Of a DNA stretch of 64,000 nucleotides, positions 24,503 through 33,809 are shown in pieces. Source of the stretch: Lysobacteraceae bacterium (GTDB lineage Bacteria > Pseudomonadota > Gammaproteobacteria > Xanthomonadales > Rhodanobacteraceae); assembly GCA_004143945.1 (NCBI GenBank), contig SEHB01000008.1, forward strand, positions 1-64,000. The letters are read 5' to 3'. Under the pieces are notes generated by a model. That model searched no databases, was not told where the DNA came from, and worked only from the letters and a program-made list of their open reading frames with translations. Positions within the stretch are counted from its first letter, which is position 1; each line of letters opens with the position of its first letter. A program made the translations under genes and the position numbers.

Positions 24503-25702
24503 ATGATGCAGGCCATGCCGTGGCCGCACTTCGACCATATCCAGTTGCTCCGCTACGCCGGGCTGTTCCAGTACGCCAGCGTCGGCACGCCGTTCCTGCG
24601 CTACCCGGCCCTGGTCGAGGACCTCGCGCAGAAGCAGCTGCCGACCGCCTACGTGCCGCTGTGGCTCGGCTGCTACATCGTGTTCGGCGTCGTCTACTGG
24701 TACCTCACGCGCGATCTCGGCGACCGGCGGCGCACGCGCCTGCGACGCGCGGTGCAGATCGGCCTGCTGGTCGTGCTCAACGTGATGGCGGTCGCGATCG
24801 GCTGGTTCAGCCAGAGCGGCATCTCGGCCTTGCTGCTCGCGGTGGTCGCGGTGGTGTTGCCGTGGCTGCTGCCTTTGCGCGTCGGAATTGCGTGGATGGT
24901 GTTGCAGAACTTCTCGCTGGTGCCGGTGTTCGCGAGCATCCGCGAGCCGGTGTTCAGCCTCGCCGACGCGTTCCTGCAGTCGAGCCTCTACCTCGGCTTC
25001 ATCGTGCTCGCGTTCGTCACCGCGCTGGTGACCAAGCAGCAGGTCGAGGCGCGCGAGGAGCAGCGGCGCCTCAACTCCGAATTGCGCGCGACGCGCACGC
25101 TGCTGGCCGAGTCGAGCCGCCTGGCCGAGCGCATGCGGATCTCGCGCGAGCTGCACGACCTGATCGGCCATCACCTGACCGCGCTCAGCCTCAACCTGGA
25201 GGTCGCAAGCCACCTCGTGCAGGGGCAGGCGAAGGAACACGTGTGCCAGGCGCAGTCGGTGGCCAAGCTGCTGCTCGGCGACGTGCGCGAAGTGGTCAGC
25301 CAGCTGCGCGAGGGCGACAGCATCGACCTCACGCATGCGCTGCGCAACCTGACCGAAGGCGTGCCGGGGCTCGCGATCCACCTCGAGCTGCCGCCGCGCT
25401 TCAGCGTCGAGGATCCGCGCCGCGCGCAGGTGCTGCTGCGCTGCGCGCAGGAAATCATCACCAATACCGTGCGCCACGCGGGTGCACGCAACCTCTGGCT
25501 GCGCTTCGAGCGCACCGCGGATCGCCAGATGGTGATTCGCGCGCAGGACGACGGCCAGGGCGCGCCGGAGTTCCGCCAGGGCAACGGGCTGTCGGGCATG
25601 CGCGAGCGCCTCGCGCAGTTCGGTGGCCGACTCGAAATCGCCACCGGGCGTGGCCGCGGCTTCGCGCTCGACGCCTTGCTGCCGCTGGAGGGAACGCAAT
25701 GA
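24503..25702 (+). CDS. Sensor histidine kinase, NarL/DesK type (HisKA_3)
   Basis: A 399-residue membrane kinase. About four or five transmembrane helices lie between residues 50 and 176, followed by a coiled linker (KQQVEAREEQRRLNSELRA), the dimerisation/phosphoacceptor helix with SRELHDLIGHHLTALSL (His218) and an ATPase domain with NTVRHAGA (N box), DDGQG (G1) and GNGLSGMRERL (G2). The ligand is unknown. ATG at 24503 is directly followed by other in-frame ATGs (24506, 24515), so the exact start is uncertain; read-through of the upstream repeat into this frame is possible but unlikely. The stop overlaps the response regulator start (ATGA). Confidence 0.93.
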   Translation: MMQAMPWPHFDHIQLLRYAGLFQYASVGTPFLRYPALVEDLAQKQLPTAYVPLWLGCYIVFGVVYWYLTRDLGDRRRTRLRRAVQIGLLVVLNVMAVAIGWFSQSGISALLLAVVAVVLPWLLPLRVGIAWMVLQNFSLVPVFASIREPVFSLADAFLQSSLYLGFIVLAFVTALVTKQQVEAREEQRRLNSELRATRTLLAESSRLAERMRISRELHDLIGHHLTALSLNLEVASHLVQGQAKEHVCQAQSVAKLLLGDVREVVSQLREGDSIDLTHALRNLTEGVPGLAIHLELPPRFSVEDPRRAQVLLRCAQEIITNTVRHAGARNLWLRFERTADRQMVIRAQDDGQGAPEFRQGNGLSGMRERLAQFGGRLEIATGRGRGFALDALLPLEGTQ

Positions 25703-26340
25703 TCCAGGTATGCCTCGTCGACGACCAGACCCTTGTGCGCCAGGGCATCCGCTCGCTGCTCGAGCTGTCCGACTCGATCCGCGTGATCGCCGAGGCCGGC
25801 GACGGCGCGCAGGCGGTCGAGACGATCCCCGAGGTCAAGCCCGACGTCGTCCTGCTGGACATGCGCATGCCCGGAATGTCCGGCCTGGACGTGCTGAATG
25901 CGCTGTCGGCGCGCAACGCGCTGCCGCCGACGATCATCCTGACCACGTTCGACGATGACCAGCTGGTGCTGGCCGGACTCAAGGCCGGCGCGCGGGGGTA
26001 CCTGCTCAAGGACGTCTCGCTCGACCAGCTGGTCGGCGCGGTGCGCACGGTCGCCGACGGGGGTTCGCTGGTCGCACCGATGGTGACCCAGCGCCTGCTG
26101 TCGGGCCTCGAGCGCATGCACAACGAGTTCACGAGCCTCGACCGCCCCGATCCGCTGACCGAACGCGAAACCGAGATCCTGCGCCTGATGGCCGGCGGCT
26201 ACAGCAACAAGGAGATCGCCAATTCGCTCGGCGTGGCCGAGGGGACGGTGAAGAATCATGTCTCCAACATCCTGTCCAAGCTCGGCGTGCGCGACCGCAC
26301 GCGCGCAGTGCTGAAGGCGTTCGAGCTCGGCATCGTCTGA
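25699..26340 (+). CDS. Response regulator, NarL/FixJ family
   Basis: A 213-residue regulator. The receiver domain has the acidic pair Asp8-Asp9, the phosphoacceptor Asp54 in VVLLDMRMPG, Thr in ILTTFDDD and the conserved Lys of GYLLKD. The C-terminal LuxR-type HTH reads LTERETEILRLMAGGYSNKEIA and GTVKNHVSNILSKLGV. It is the partner of the histidine kinase with which it overlaps by 4 nt. Targets are unknown; candidates nearby include its own operon and the SRPBCC gene 200 nt downstream. Confidence 0.96.
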   Translation: MIQVCLVDDQTLVRQGIRSLLELSDSIRVIAEAGDGAQAVETIPEVKPDVVLLDMRMPGMSGLDVLNALSARNALPPTIILTTFDDDQLVLAGLKAGARGYLLKDVSLDQLVGAVRTVADGGSLVAPMVTQRLLSGLERMHNEFTSLDRPDPLTERETEILRLMAGGYSNKEIANSLGVAEGTVKNHVSNILSKLGVRDRTRAVLKAFELGIV

Positions 26341-26539
26341 TCGTCGCGAAGCGTCGGATCGGCGCTGCGGGAGCGCCGGGCATCGGGGCAGGCATGGCGC
26401 ACAGGCCCCGGAGTCCAGTACCATCGCCCCCTTGTCCCGCCATCGCGGGGCCGCGCGCGTGCGCATGGGGATCGGCTGCAAGCCGGCGACCGCCACGGTC
26501 GTGGGCCTGGCCGAACGCAGAGCTCTGGAGAACCCTCGG

Positions 26540-27703
26540 ATGATTCGTATTGTCGAAATTCTGATCGCCCTGCTGATCGTCGTCGTGCTGGCGGTCGTCG
26601 TCGGTCTCGTGCTGCCGAGCCACGGGCATGTCGAGCGCACCGTGGAGGTCTCCAGTCCGCTGCGCCAGGTCTACGATTCGGTCAATACGTTCCGCCGCTA
26701 TCCGCAATGGTCGGGACTGCGCAATTTCGACCCGAACGTGCAGATGCGCCTGTCGGGCCCGGAAGAAGGCCCGGGCGCGAAGGTCGCGTGGACCAGCACC
26801 TCGAAGAAGATCGGCGACGGCAGCCTGCAGATCGCCTCCGCCGAGCAGGACAGCAAGGTCACGATCAAGGTCGACAACGACTGGGCCGGCGAGAACAAGA
26901 CCTACACGGTCTCGCTGCTGCCGCAGGCCAATGGCAAGACCATCAAGATCAACGTCGCCTACGACGTCGACTACGGCATGAACCTGCTCTGGCGCTACGC
27001 CGGCATGTACATCAACGGTGATCCCGCGGCGCTGCTCCAGGGCAGCCTCAACAATCTCTCGGCGATGCTCGCGGGCTTCCCGAACACCGATTACAAGGAC
27101 CAGGACATCCGCGTCGTCGAAGTCGTCGCCAAGCCGATGCTCGTGGTCGAAACGCGCGCGCCGCGCACGCTCGACGACGTCTCGATCGCGACCGAGGCCG
27201 CGCTCAACGAGATCCACGCGACGATGACCAAGATCGGCCTCGAGGCCGCGGGTCCGATCACGACGATCACGACGAACTGGGGCGAGGAAGAGTACGACTT
27301 CGCGGTCGCGGTGCCGGTCAACGCCACCTCGTTCACGCTGGACGGCCAGACCTACACGATCGAGACGCCGGTGGCGAAGTCGGTGCTCGACGACACCGCC
27401 GACGAGGAAGAAGGTGAACCCGCGCCGCTGACGACGGGCCAGAAGGACGACAGCGGCATGCTCGTCGTCGAAGGCAACGTGCGCGCTGCGGTGTGGTACG
27501 GCGGTCGCGCGCTCTACACCGAATACACCGGCAGCCCGGCGGCGCTCCCGCTGCTGCGCCTCAACCAGAAGGCGTACGCGGAAACGCACGGCTACAAGTA
27601 CAGCGAGTACGCGCTTGGCCGGTTCTGGGACGAGATGGTCTCTCCGCCCGACGTGCTCGAGGGCGAGCAGACGTTCCGCGTCTACCTGCCGATCCAGCAG
27701 TAG
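26540..27703 (+). CDS. SRPBCC-domain membrane protein with GyrI-like C-terminal domain
   Basis: A 387-residue protein anchored by one N-terminal helix (about 4-24, a Leu/Val/Ile-only run). The first half fits the START/SRPBCC ligand-binding fold (VERTVEVSSPLRQVYDSVNTFRRYPQWSG is its typical opening), and the second half (from about residue 190) resembles the GyrI/AraC effector-binding domain (VVEVVAKPMLVVETRAPRTL, GRFWDEM, FRVYLPIQQ). Both folds bind small hydrophobic ligands. Function unknown. ATG at 26540 follows GGAG by 9 nt. A terminator follows at 27727. The 199-nt gap upstream shows nothing else. Confidence 0.82.
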   Translation: MIRIVEILIALLIVVVLAVVVGLVLPSHGHVERTVEVSSPLRQVYDSVNTFRRYPQWSGLRNFDPNVQMRLSGPEEGPGAKVAWTSTSKKIGDGSLQIASAEQDSKVTIKVDNDWAGENKTYTVSLLPQANGKTIKINVAYDVDYGMNLLWRYAGMYINGDPAALLQGSLNNLSAMLAGFPNTDYKDQDIRVVEVVAKPMLVVETRAPRTLDDVSIATEAALNEIHATMTKIGLEAAGPITTITTNWGEEEYDFAVAVPVNATSFTLDGQTYTIETPVAKSVLDDTADEEEGEPAPLTTGQKDDSGMLVVEGNVRAAVWYGGRALYTEYTGSPAALPLLRLNQKAYAETHGYKYSEYALGRFWDEMVSPPDVLEGEQTFRVYLPIQQ

Positions 27704-27726
27704 GCGACGCGCATCGCGCAACGACG

Positions 27727-27756
27727 ACGGGGCGGCTTCGGCCGCCCCGTTTCGTT
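27727..27756 (+). terminator. Intrinsic terminator between convergent SRPBCC gene and greB
   Basis: GGGGCGGC (27729-27736), TTCG loop, GCCGCCCC (27741-27748), followed by GTTTCGTT. A perfect 8-bp stem in the 76-nt convergent gap; the T-rich tail serves the plus-strand gene. Confidence 0.88.
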
Positions 27757-27779
27757 GCGGGCCCCTGAGTGCCGGGCAA

Positions 27780-28286
27780 TCACGCGATCGGCGCGTAGCT
27801 GACCTCGAGGATCACGTAGCCGGCTCGCCTGGCCGGAAGGTCAGCCTCGAAGCCGTCGTCGGCGCGGCGTTTCAGTGCGGCGCGTGCGAGTGGGGAGTCG
27901 ATGCTGATCCAGCCGCGAGCGGCATCGGTTTCGTCGGGGCCGACGATGCGGTAGACGTGCTCGTCGCCGGCGTCGTCCTCGACGCGCAACCATGCGCCGA
28001 AGTAGACCGCGCCCGGATCGGTCGGGCGCGTATCGACCACGCGCAGCTGTTCGAGTCGGGAGCCGAGGTAGCGCACGCGCCGGTCGATCTCGCCGAGCTG
28101 CTTCTTGCGGTAGGTGTACTCGGCGTTCTCCGAGCGGTCACCCTCGGCCGCGGCAGCCGCGAGCGCGCGAACCACCTCCGGACGCCGCACGCGCCAGAGC
28201 TCGTCGAGCTCCTGCTTGAGGCGCTGGTGCCCGTCCGGCGTGATTATCGCGGTCGAGGCAGCGGATGGCGGTCGCCAGCGGCCCAT
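27780..28286 (-). CDS. greB: Transcription elongation factor GreB
   Basis: A 168-residue Gre factor. The N-terminal coiled coil contains [25 protein letters not shown] and the conserved acidic tip [17 protein letters not shown], which enters the RNA polymerase secondary channel to stimulate cleavage of backtracked [23 protein letters not shown] matches GreB rather than GreA. The C-terminal FKBP-like domain follows. ATG at 28286 is preceded by GGAGGAGTGC, a strong ribosome site. The C-terminus is a little longer than in E. coli GreB (158). Confidence 0.95.
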   Translation of the reverse strand: MGRWRPPSAASTAIITPDGHQRLKQELDELWRVRRPEVVRALAAAAAEGDRSENAEYTYRKKQLGEIDRRVRYLGSRLEQLRVVDTRPTDPGAVYFGAWLRVEDDAGDEHVYRIVGPDETDAARGWISIDSPLARAALKRRADDGFEADLPARRAGYVILEVSYAPIA

Positions 28287-28390
28287 GCACTCCTCCAGTG
28301 TCAGCGCCGCGCGGCGCAAGCCGCGATGGTAGGACGCGAGCGCGCGGGGTGGAACCGCAACCACGCACCCGCGGACCTCGCGCTCCGTGC

Positions 28391-29659
28391 TCAGCCTCCG
28401 GTTCGCGCCGCTGCCGCGAGCTGGCCGAGACGGCGTCGGTACTCGCCGATCTCGGGCGCCATCGGATGATCCCGATGGTCGCGCAGCAGCTGGTCGAGCA
28501 ACACGCGCGCGGTCGCGTCCTTGCCCATGCGCTCGGCCATCAGGCGGGCCGCGAGCAGGCCGTTGCGCGGGACGTCGCGATGCTTCGGATGCCGGCGGTG
28601 GAACATCGCGACGAGCGCCAGCGCGACCTGCGTCGCGCCCGCCTCGCCCGCCTTCTCGGCCACGCGCGCGACGTCGTCGGGCGAGGTCGGCTCGAACGCG
28701 GGATCGAGTGCGAGACATGCGCGCGCGATCTCGACGACGCGGCGATCGTTGCCTTGCGCGAGCATCAGTCCGATCCACTCGCGCCCATGGCGCAGGCATT
28801 CCTCGCGCCGGTCGAGCTGGACCAGCAGGCGGTGGTATTGCGCGTGCACCGCCTCGCCCGCGTCACTCGCGCGCACGCGCCGCCCGAGCAGGTCGCACGC
28901 GGCTGCCGGCTGGCCACCGCGTGCGAGCGTGGCAGCCTGCTCGAGCAGGCCCTGGTCGGCGCTGCCTGCGTCCGGCGCCGCGGGCAGCACGCGTTCGTCG
29001 GGCTCGAATCCGAGTTCGTCGTGGAATTCGTTGAGCAGGCGACCCATCAGGTGGAAGTTCGCGAGCACCACGCCATGCACGAGGAACATGAAGGCGACGA
29101 GCACCAGCGCGGGTGGCAGGCCCGGCACCGAAAGCGCCTGCACCTGCGGCGCCGCGAGGTTGAACGCGAACTGCAGCGCGGCGGCAACGAAGTAGGGCGG
29201 GCCGATGCGCCGCGCGACGACGATCCACGCGCGCGGATCGAGTGCGCGTGGCAGGTTCTCGTCGAGCACGAGCGTGATCACCGCGGCTGGCAGCGCCAGT
29301 GCGAGCAGCATCGCGACGATGCCGCCCGCGATCGCGCCGAATGCGACGAACGCGATCACGTTGAGCGCGAACGCGATCACCTGCAGCCACAGGTGCGCCC
29401 AGCCGAGGCTGTCCTCGATGTGCAGCGAAGGACGCGGCGCGCGCGTACGACCATGCGCGCGCAGGCGCAGGCATTCGAATGCGTACTTGAAGAGTGCTGC
29501 CCAGGCCAGCAGGCCGACCACGAATCCGAGCGGCAGCCAGGTCGCGAGATGCGCGAGTGCCAGCGCCGCGAGCACGGCCAGCGCGGTCGGCTGCAGCACG
29601 AAGCGCAGGCTGTCGCGCAGGCGCTCCCCCGGTGAAACCGCGTACGCATCGATCCCCAT
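28391..29659 (-). CDS. Multi-pass membrane protein with helical (TPR-like) C-terminal domain
   Basis: A 422-residue protein. About five to six hydrophobic helices occupy residues 22-215 (for example [40 protein letters not shown]), and the rest (about 240-420) is a soluble, Ala/Arg/Glu-rich array of helices resembling tetratricopeptide repeats ([38 protein letters not shown]). No catalytic motif. Family not recognised with confidence; the N-terminal half could belong to a DUF4013-like group. ATG at 29659 begins [10 protein letters not shown]. It lies 104 nt upstream of greB. Confidence 0.78.
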   Translation of the reverse strand: MGIDAYAVSPGERLRDSLRFVLQPTALAVLAALALAHLATWLPLGFVVGLLAWAALFKYAFECLRLRAHGRTRAPRPSLHIEDSLGWAHLWLQVIAFALNVIAFVAFGAIAGGIVAMLLALALPAAVITLVLDENLPRALDPRAWIVVARRIGPPYFVAAALQFAFNLAAPQVQALSVPGLPPALVLVAFMFLVHGVVLANFHLMGRLLNEFHDELGFEPDERVLPAAPDAGSADQGLLEQAATLARGGQPAAACDLLGRRVRASDAGEAVHAQYHRLLVQLDRREECLRHGREWIGLMLAQGNDRRVVEIARACLALDPAFEPTSPDDVARVAEKAGEAGATQVALALVAMFHRRHPKHRDVPRNGLLAARLMAERMGKDATARVLLDQLLRDHRDHPMAPEIGEYRRRLGQLAAAARTGG

Positions 29660-29835
29660 GCGGCACTCCGCGACGCCCTTCCTCGGGGCGACCCATTGCA
29701 GCCGCATCGCGGATCGAAAACCACGAGGAAATCGTCAGTCCCGCACATCCGGCGAGGGTCGCCTGGATGCCCATCGCCGAAAGGCGCCTCGGCGACGTGC
29801 GCGCGCAAGGACCGACGCGAAGCGCGAAGCGGACA

Positions 29836-29975
29836 GATTGAAACACGAGCACACCGAGCACACGCAGAGAGCAAGCCACATCTAAAAATGCGCTTCCCGG
29901 TGCGCTCCGTGTGCTCCGTGTCGGAATCTAGCGCTCTTTGCTCCTCTCCGCGTGCTTCGTGTTGCGGTCTTTCCT
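29836..29975. repeat. Dispersed inverted element, ACACGGAG family, copy 3
   Basis: Left arm GATTGAAACACGAGCACACC continuing GAGCACACGCAGAGAG (about 29837-29871); right arms GCTCCGTGTGCTCCGTGTCG (29904-29923) and CTCTCCGCGTGCTTCGTGTT (about 29944-29963). The second right arm suggests a nested or doubled insertion. It fills much of the 364-nt gap 29660-30023, in which no gene is visible. Confidence 0.72.
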
Positions 29976-30023
29976 GCTCCGAATGACCGCGCTTTCAATC
30001 CCGCGCGCGCGGCGGTGCCGCCA

Positions 30024-31517
30024 TCAACGGCGCATCGTGCCGAACACGCCGCGCAGGATCGAGCGGCCGACCTGGCCACCGATGTTGCGCATCGCGGATT
30101 TCGCGAATGCCTCGAGCATGCCCTGTCGGCGACCGGTGCCGAACACCATATCCTTCGCGGCGCCGGTCCAGCCGGACTCGTCCTTTCCCGGCGCGGGCGT
30201 GCGCGCGGACTTCTGGTTCGGTGGCGTGGCCTGCGCCGCCGGCGATTCTTCGGCTCGCCGCGCGAGCAGTTCGAATGCCGACTCCCGGTCGATCGCGGTG
30301 TCGTATTTCGCGCCGACCGGCGAACGCGCGCGCACGGTCGCGCGCTCGGCCGCGTCGATCGTGCCGATGCGGCACCCTGGCGAAGAAACGAGCACGCGCT
30401 CGACCGGCAAGGGGATGCCCTTGTCCTGCAGCGTCGAGACCAGCGCTTCGCCGACCGCGAGTTGCGTGATCGCCTCGACCACGTCGACCTTCGGATTCGG
30501 TGCGAAGGTTTCGGCCGCGGCCTTCACGGCCTTCTGGTCGCGCGGCGTGAACGCGCGCAGCGCATGCTGGATGCGGTTGCCGAGCTGGCCGAGCACGTCG
30601 TCGGGCACGTCGTCGGGTTGCTGCGAGCAGAAATAGACGCCGACGCCCTTCGAGCGGATCAGGCGCACGACCTGTTCGACGCGCTGGCGCAGCGCGGGCG
30701 GCGCCTCGTCGAACAGCAGGTGCGCTTCGTCGAAGAAGAACACGAGCTTGGGTCGATCGAGGTCGCCGACTTCGGGCAGCGTTTCGAACAGTTCCGAGAG
30801 CATCCACAGCAGGAACGTCGTGTAGAGCTTCGGTTTCAGGATCAGCTGGTCCGCCGCGAGGATGTTGACGACGCCGCGACCGGACATGTCCTGGCGCATG
30901 AAGTCCGCGAGGTCGAGCGCGGGTTCGCCGAAGAACGCGTCGCCTCCGGCCTGTTCGAGCGACAGCAGCGCACGCTGCACGGCCGCGAGCGAGGGTTTCG
31001 AGATCAGGCCGTACTTGCTCGAGATCGCCTTGGCGTTCTCCGCCGCCCAGTTCAGCAGCGCGCGCAGGTCCTTGAGGTCGAGCAGCAGCAGGCCCTCGTC
31101 GTCGGCGGCCTTGAACACGACTTCGAGCACGCCGGACTGCGTGTCGTTGAGTTCCATCAGTCGCGCGAGCAGGTTCGGACCCATCTCGGAAATCGTCGTG
31201 CGCACGGGGTGACCCGACTGCCCGTAGATGTCCCAGAACACCACCGGATTCGCGTTCGGCGCCCAGTCGATGCCGAGCCTGTCGATGCGCGCCTTGAGCT
31301 TGTCGCTCATCGCGCCGGCCTGCGACAGCCCGGCGAGGTCACCCTTGACGTCGGCGAGGAAGGTCGGCACGCCGAGCCGCGAGAACCCTTCGGCGAGCAG
31401 CATCAGCGACACCGACTTGCCGGTGCCGGTCGCGCCCGCGACCATGCCATGGCGATTGGCGTACTTGGGCAGCAGCCAGACTTCGGCGTCGCCCTTGCCG
31501 ACGAATATCCTGTCCAA
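30024..31517 (-). CDS. HerA-like ATPase, YjgR/DUF853 family
   Basis: A 497-residue P-loop ATPase, matching the 500 residues of E. coli YjgR. Walker A is GATGTGKSVS (about 29-38) and Walker B is LVFFFDEAHLLF; FLADVKGDLAGLS and YFCSQQPDDVPDDVLGQLGNR are typical of this HerA/FtsK-like family. The biological role is not established. The likely start is TTG at 31517, with GAGGAG about 7 nt upstream and the conserved N-terminus LDRIFVGKGDAEVWLLPKYA; no ATG or GTG fits. Divergent from the lytic transglycosylase. The C-terminus carries a Pro/Ala linker and a short basic tail. Confidence 0.9.
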   Translation of the reverse strand: MDRIFVGKGDAEVWLLPKYANRHGMVAGATGTGKSVSLMLLAEGFSRLGVPTFLADVKGDLAGLSQAGAMSDKLKARIDRLGIDWAPNANPVVFWDIYGQSGHPVRTTISEMGPNLLARLMELNDTQSGVLEVVFKAADDEGLLLLDLKDLRALLNWAAENAKAISSKYGLISKPSLAAVQRALLSLEQAGGDAFFGEPALDLADFMRQDMSGRGVVNILAADQLILKPKLYTTFLLWMLSELFETLPEVGDLDRPKLVFFFDEAHLLFDEAPPALRQRVEQVVRLIRSKGVGVYFCSQQPDDVPDDVLGQLGNRIQHALRAFTPRDQKAVKAAAETFAPNPKVDVVEAITQLAVGEALVSTLQDKGIPLPVERVLVSSPGCRIGTIDAAERATVRARSPVGAKYDTAIDRESAFELLARRAEESPAAQATPPNQKSARTPAPGKDESGWTGAAKDMVFGTGRRQGMLEAFAKSAMRNIGGQVGRSILRGVFGTMRR

Positions 31518-31644
31518 GGTGCACTCCTCGATGCGCGGCAGCGGCGCCGGCGACGCCCGATTGTAGCGACGATGCCGCCGCGGTTGCCGCCCGCGCCCGC
31601 GGCCGGTACCGTTCGAGGCTTCCGTTTGCAGAAGACTTCCGCCG

Positions 31645-33141
31645 ATGCCGTTGCTTTCGAGATCGTTCGCGTTGCTTGCCGCTGCCCTCGTGGCCGCTTG
31701 CGCCGCCACACCCGCGCGCGAGGGCGCACCCCGCACGGCGAGCGGCGACGCCGAGGCGGCCGCGCTGTACACGCGGCTCGAAGCCGACAGCCGGCGCTAC
31801 GCCGCGGGCATCGAGTTGCTGCGGGCCGGCGACACCGCGAAGGCGCAGGCCGACATCAGGTCCGCGCTCGACGACCTGCGCGATGCGGCGACGCGCTGCG
31901 CCGAGATCGCGGCCTGCGACCAGCAGCGCTTCGTCGCCGCGTTCGACGCCTTGCTGCGCCAGGGCGTCGGCGGAGCGGGCGACCTGGCGGAAGGCGAGGC
32001 CGGTGCAGGAACGCCGGAGGCGACCGCGGGCGCGGGCGAAACTTCGCCGGTGATCGCGCGGCTGCCGCAGCTCGGTCGTTCGGTCGCGTTGCTGAAGGGG
32101 CGCGAGCTCGGCGACATCATCGCGCTCAACGGGCCGGTCAAGGCCGCGCTCGAGGAATGGCTCACGCAATACCGGCCGAACCTGCTGCTCGCGTACGAAA
32201 ATTACCAGTACATGCGCCACCTGATGGTTCCCGAATACGAGCGGGCGGGGCTGCCCGAGGCCTTGCTGTTCGGCATGCTCGCGAAGGAATCGGGGGGCAA
32301 GGTGCACGCGGTCTCGCGCTCGGGCGCGTCGGGGCCGTTGCAGTTCATGTACGCGACCGGGTTGCGCTTCGGATTGCGGCCCGTCGACGGATTCGACCAG
32401 CGCTTCGACCCGCAGCTGTCCGCGCGCGCGAACGCGGCCTACATCAACGAGCAGCTCGCGATCTTCAACAACAACCTCGAGCTCGTGATCGGCGCCTACA
32501 ACGGCGGCGAAGGCGCGATGCGCCGGCGCGTCGCGCGCGTCGGCGGCGAGGCGAGCTTCTGGGATCCGAAGATCTACTACGACCTCTCGCAGGAAACGCG
32601 CGAGTACGTGCCGATGGTGCTTGCCGCGGCCTGGCTGTTCCTGCATCCGGAACGCTACAACCTCACCTGGCCGGCGCCTGCGGTCGCACCTGGCAGCATC
32701 ACGCTGAAACGGCCCGCATCGATCGCCGAGCTCACGATCTGCCTCGGCCAGGATGGCCATCCGGATGGCTGGTTCCGCACCCTGCGCAACCTCAATGCAC
32801 ACCTCGATCCGCAACAGACGGTCGCGGCCGGTACGCAGCTCGCGGTGCCGAAGCAGCTCGAAGCAGTCTATGCGCGCGACTGCGCGGCGGGGCGCTGGGC
32901 CGAACTCGCGGCAGAGCTTCATGCGGCGATCGTGCCGTCGCCGCCGCCCGCGGCGCTCGCGCGCGCGAAGCCGTCGGGCGGCCGCTCGTACACGGTGCGC
33001 AAGGGCGATACGGTCGCGGCGATCTCGCGCAAGACCGGTTGCGGCAGCATTCGCGAGATCGCGAGCGCGAACAACCTGCGCGCGCCGGGCTACGCGTTGC
33101 GGATAGGTCAGGTATTGAAGTTGCCGGCCTGCGGGCGCTGA
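31645..33141 (+). CDS. Lipoprotein lytic transglycosylase with LysM (MltD-like)
   Basis: A 498-residue lipoprotein. The lipobox is LVAAC (Cys19); an SLT domain covers about 185-340 with LLFGMLAKESGGKVHAVSRS, in which Glu215 is the catalytic acid, followed by SGPLQFMYATGLRFGL and GAYNGGEGAMRRRV. A C-terminal LysM (about 449-495; YTVRKGDTVAAISRKTGC) binds peptidoglycan. It cleaves glycan strands to anhydromuropeptides at the outer membrane inner face. Residues 20-150 are Ala/Gly-rich and unassigned. One LysM is fewer than in E. coli MltD (two). Confidence 0.93.
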   Translation: MPLLSRSFALLAAALVAACAATPAREGAPRTASGDAEAAALYTRLEADSRRYAAGIELLRAGDTAKAQADIRSALDDLRDAATRCAEIAACDQQRFVAAFDALLRQGVGGAGDLAEGEAGAGTPEATAGAGETSPVIARLPQLGRSVALLKGRELGDIIALNGPVKAALEEWLTQYRPNLLLAYENYQYMRHLMVPEYERAGLPEALLFGMLAKESGGKVHAVSRSGASGPLQFMYATGLRFGLRPVDGFDQRFDPQLSARANAAYINEQLAIFNNNLELVIGAYNGGEGAMRRRVARVGGEASFWDPKIYYDLSQETREYVPMVLAAAWLFLHPERYNLTWPAPAVAPGSITLKRPASIAELTICLGQDGHPDGWFRTLRNLNAHLDPQQTVAAGTQLAVPKQLEAVYARDCAAGRWAELAAELHAAIVPSPPPAALARAKPSGGRSYTVRKGDTVAAISRKTGCGSIREIASANNLRAPGYALRIGQVLKLPACGR

Positions 33142-33171
33142 GCGCGCCGGCGCCGATTCGCCGTGGGACAA

Positions 33172-33195
33172 CCGGGCCGCAGGGGGTCGGCCCGG
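33172..33195. terminator. Hairpin in the convergent gap (possible bidirectional terminator)
   Basis: CCGGGCCG (33172-33179) pairs with CGGCCCGG (33188-33195) around an 8-nt loop, in the 61-nt gap between two convergent genes. No T tract follows on either side, so termination would need Rho or may not occur. Confidence 0.4.
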
Positions 33196-33202
33196 CCCGT
33201 CC

Positions 33203-33640
33203 TCAGGCGGCTTCGGCCTCGCCGATCATCCAGGTGCTGAGGTCGTTGCTCGGGATCGCTTCCTTGAGCGAACGCAGCGAGCGCATGACCTGGCGGTGCA
33301 GCTCGCGCTGCTCGCCGAACGGCGAATCCTTGGTTTCGTGGTAGGCGACGGTCAGCCACAGCGCGACGCCGCGCAGGCGCACCTGCATGTTGTCCGAGCG
33401 CAGGCGCTCGAGGCCGATCTCGGTGCCGCTGCCCCACGGCCGGTACTTCTCGTCCGGCGGGGTCGCGTAAAGATGCGGGAACTCGCTCTTCGATGCGTTC
33501 GCGAACTCGCGCAGCGCGATGGCGGCGAGCTGGCGGCGCGCGGTCGGAGCGAGGTCCTCGAGGGCCTTGTTGATTTCGCGGAACTGCTTGCGCAGCTGTA
33601 CTGCGCGACTCAATGCGATCAAGCGGGTTACGAATTGCAT
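33203..33640 (-). CDS. Conserved hypothetical protein
   Basis: A 145-residue soluble, mostly helical protein. The N-terminal half is Arg/Lys/Ala-rich (RAVQLRKQFREINKALEDLA), the middle has PHLYATPPDEKYRPWGSGTE and the C-terminal part LHRQVMRSLRSLKEAIPSND. No signal peptide or cysteine motif. The ATG at 33640 is preceded by a G-rich stretch that can serve as ribosome site. It has its own transcription unit between the transglycosylase (convergent) and psd. No function can be proposed. Confidence 0.75.
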   Translation of the reverse strand: MQFVTRLIALSRAVQLRKQFREINKALEDLAPTARRQLAAIALREFANASKSEFPHLYATPPDEKYRPWGSGTEIGLERLRSDNMQVRLRGVALWLTVAYHETKDSPFGEQRELHRQVMRSLRSLKEAIPSNDLSTWMIGEAEAA

Positions 33641-33809
33641 GGTCTTGCCCCCTGTTTCTATCCGCGGCTCGCGTGCCGCGGAACCTGTGACGGTTGCGAT
33701 TCTAGGCAAGCCGCGCCGCCACGAACGTCCAGTGCGTCACAAGTTGCCGAATCGCGTCACATTGTGACCCCGCTGCCCCGCGAATGCAAAGGCGCCGGGC
33801 CTCGGGAGC

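Noticed and set aside
24266-25699. Minus-strand open frame through the tandem repeat and kinase
   Set aside because: Its translation repeats SRPEVIEAHAAM and then becomes basic noise antisense to the kinase; no start signal or family match.
30024-31517. HerA-type ATPase as a defence (anti-phage) component
   Set aside because: The length and motifs match the widespread YjgR family; no nuclease or SIR2 partner gene is adjacent.
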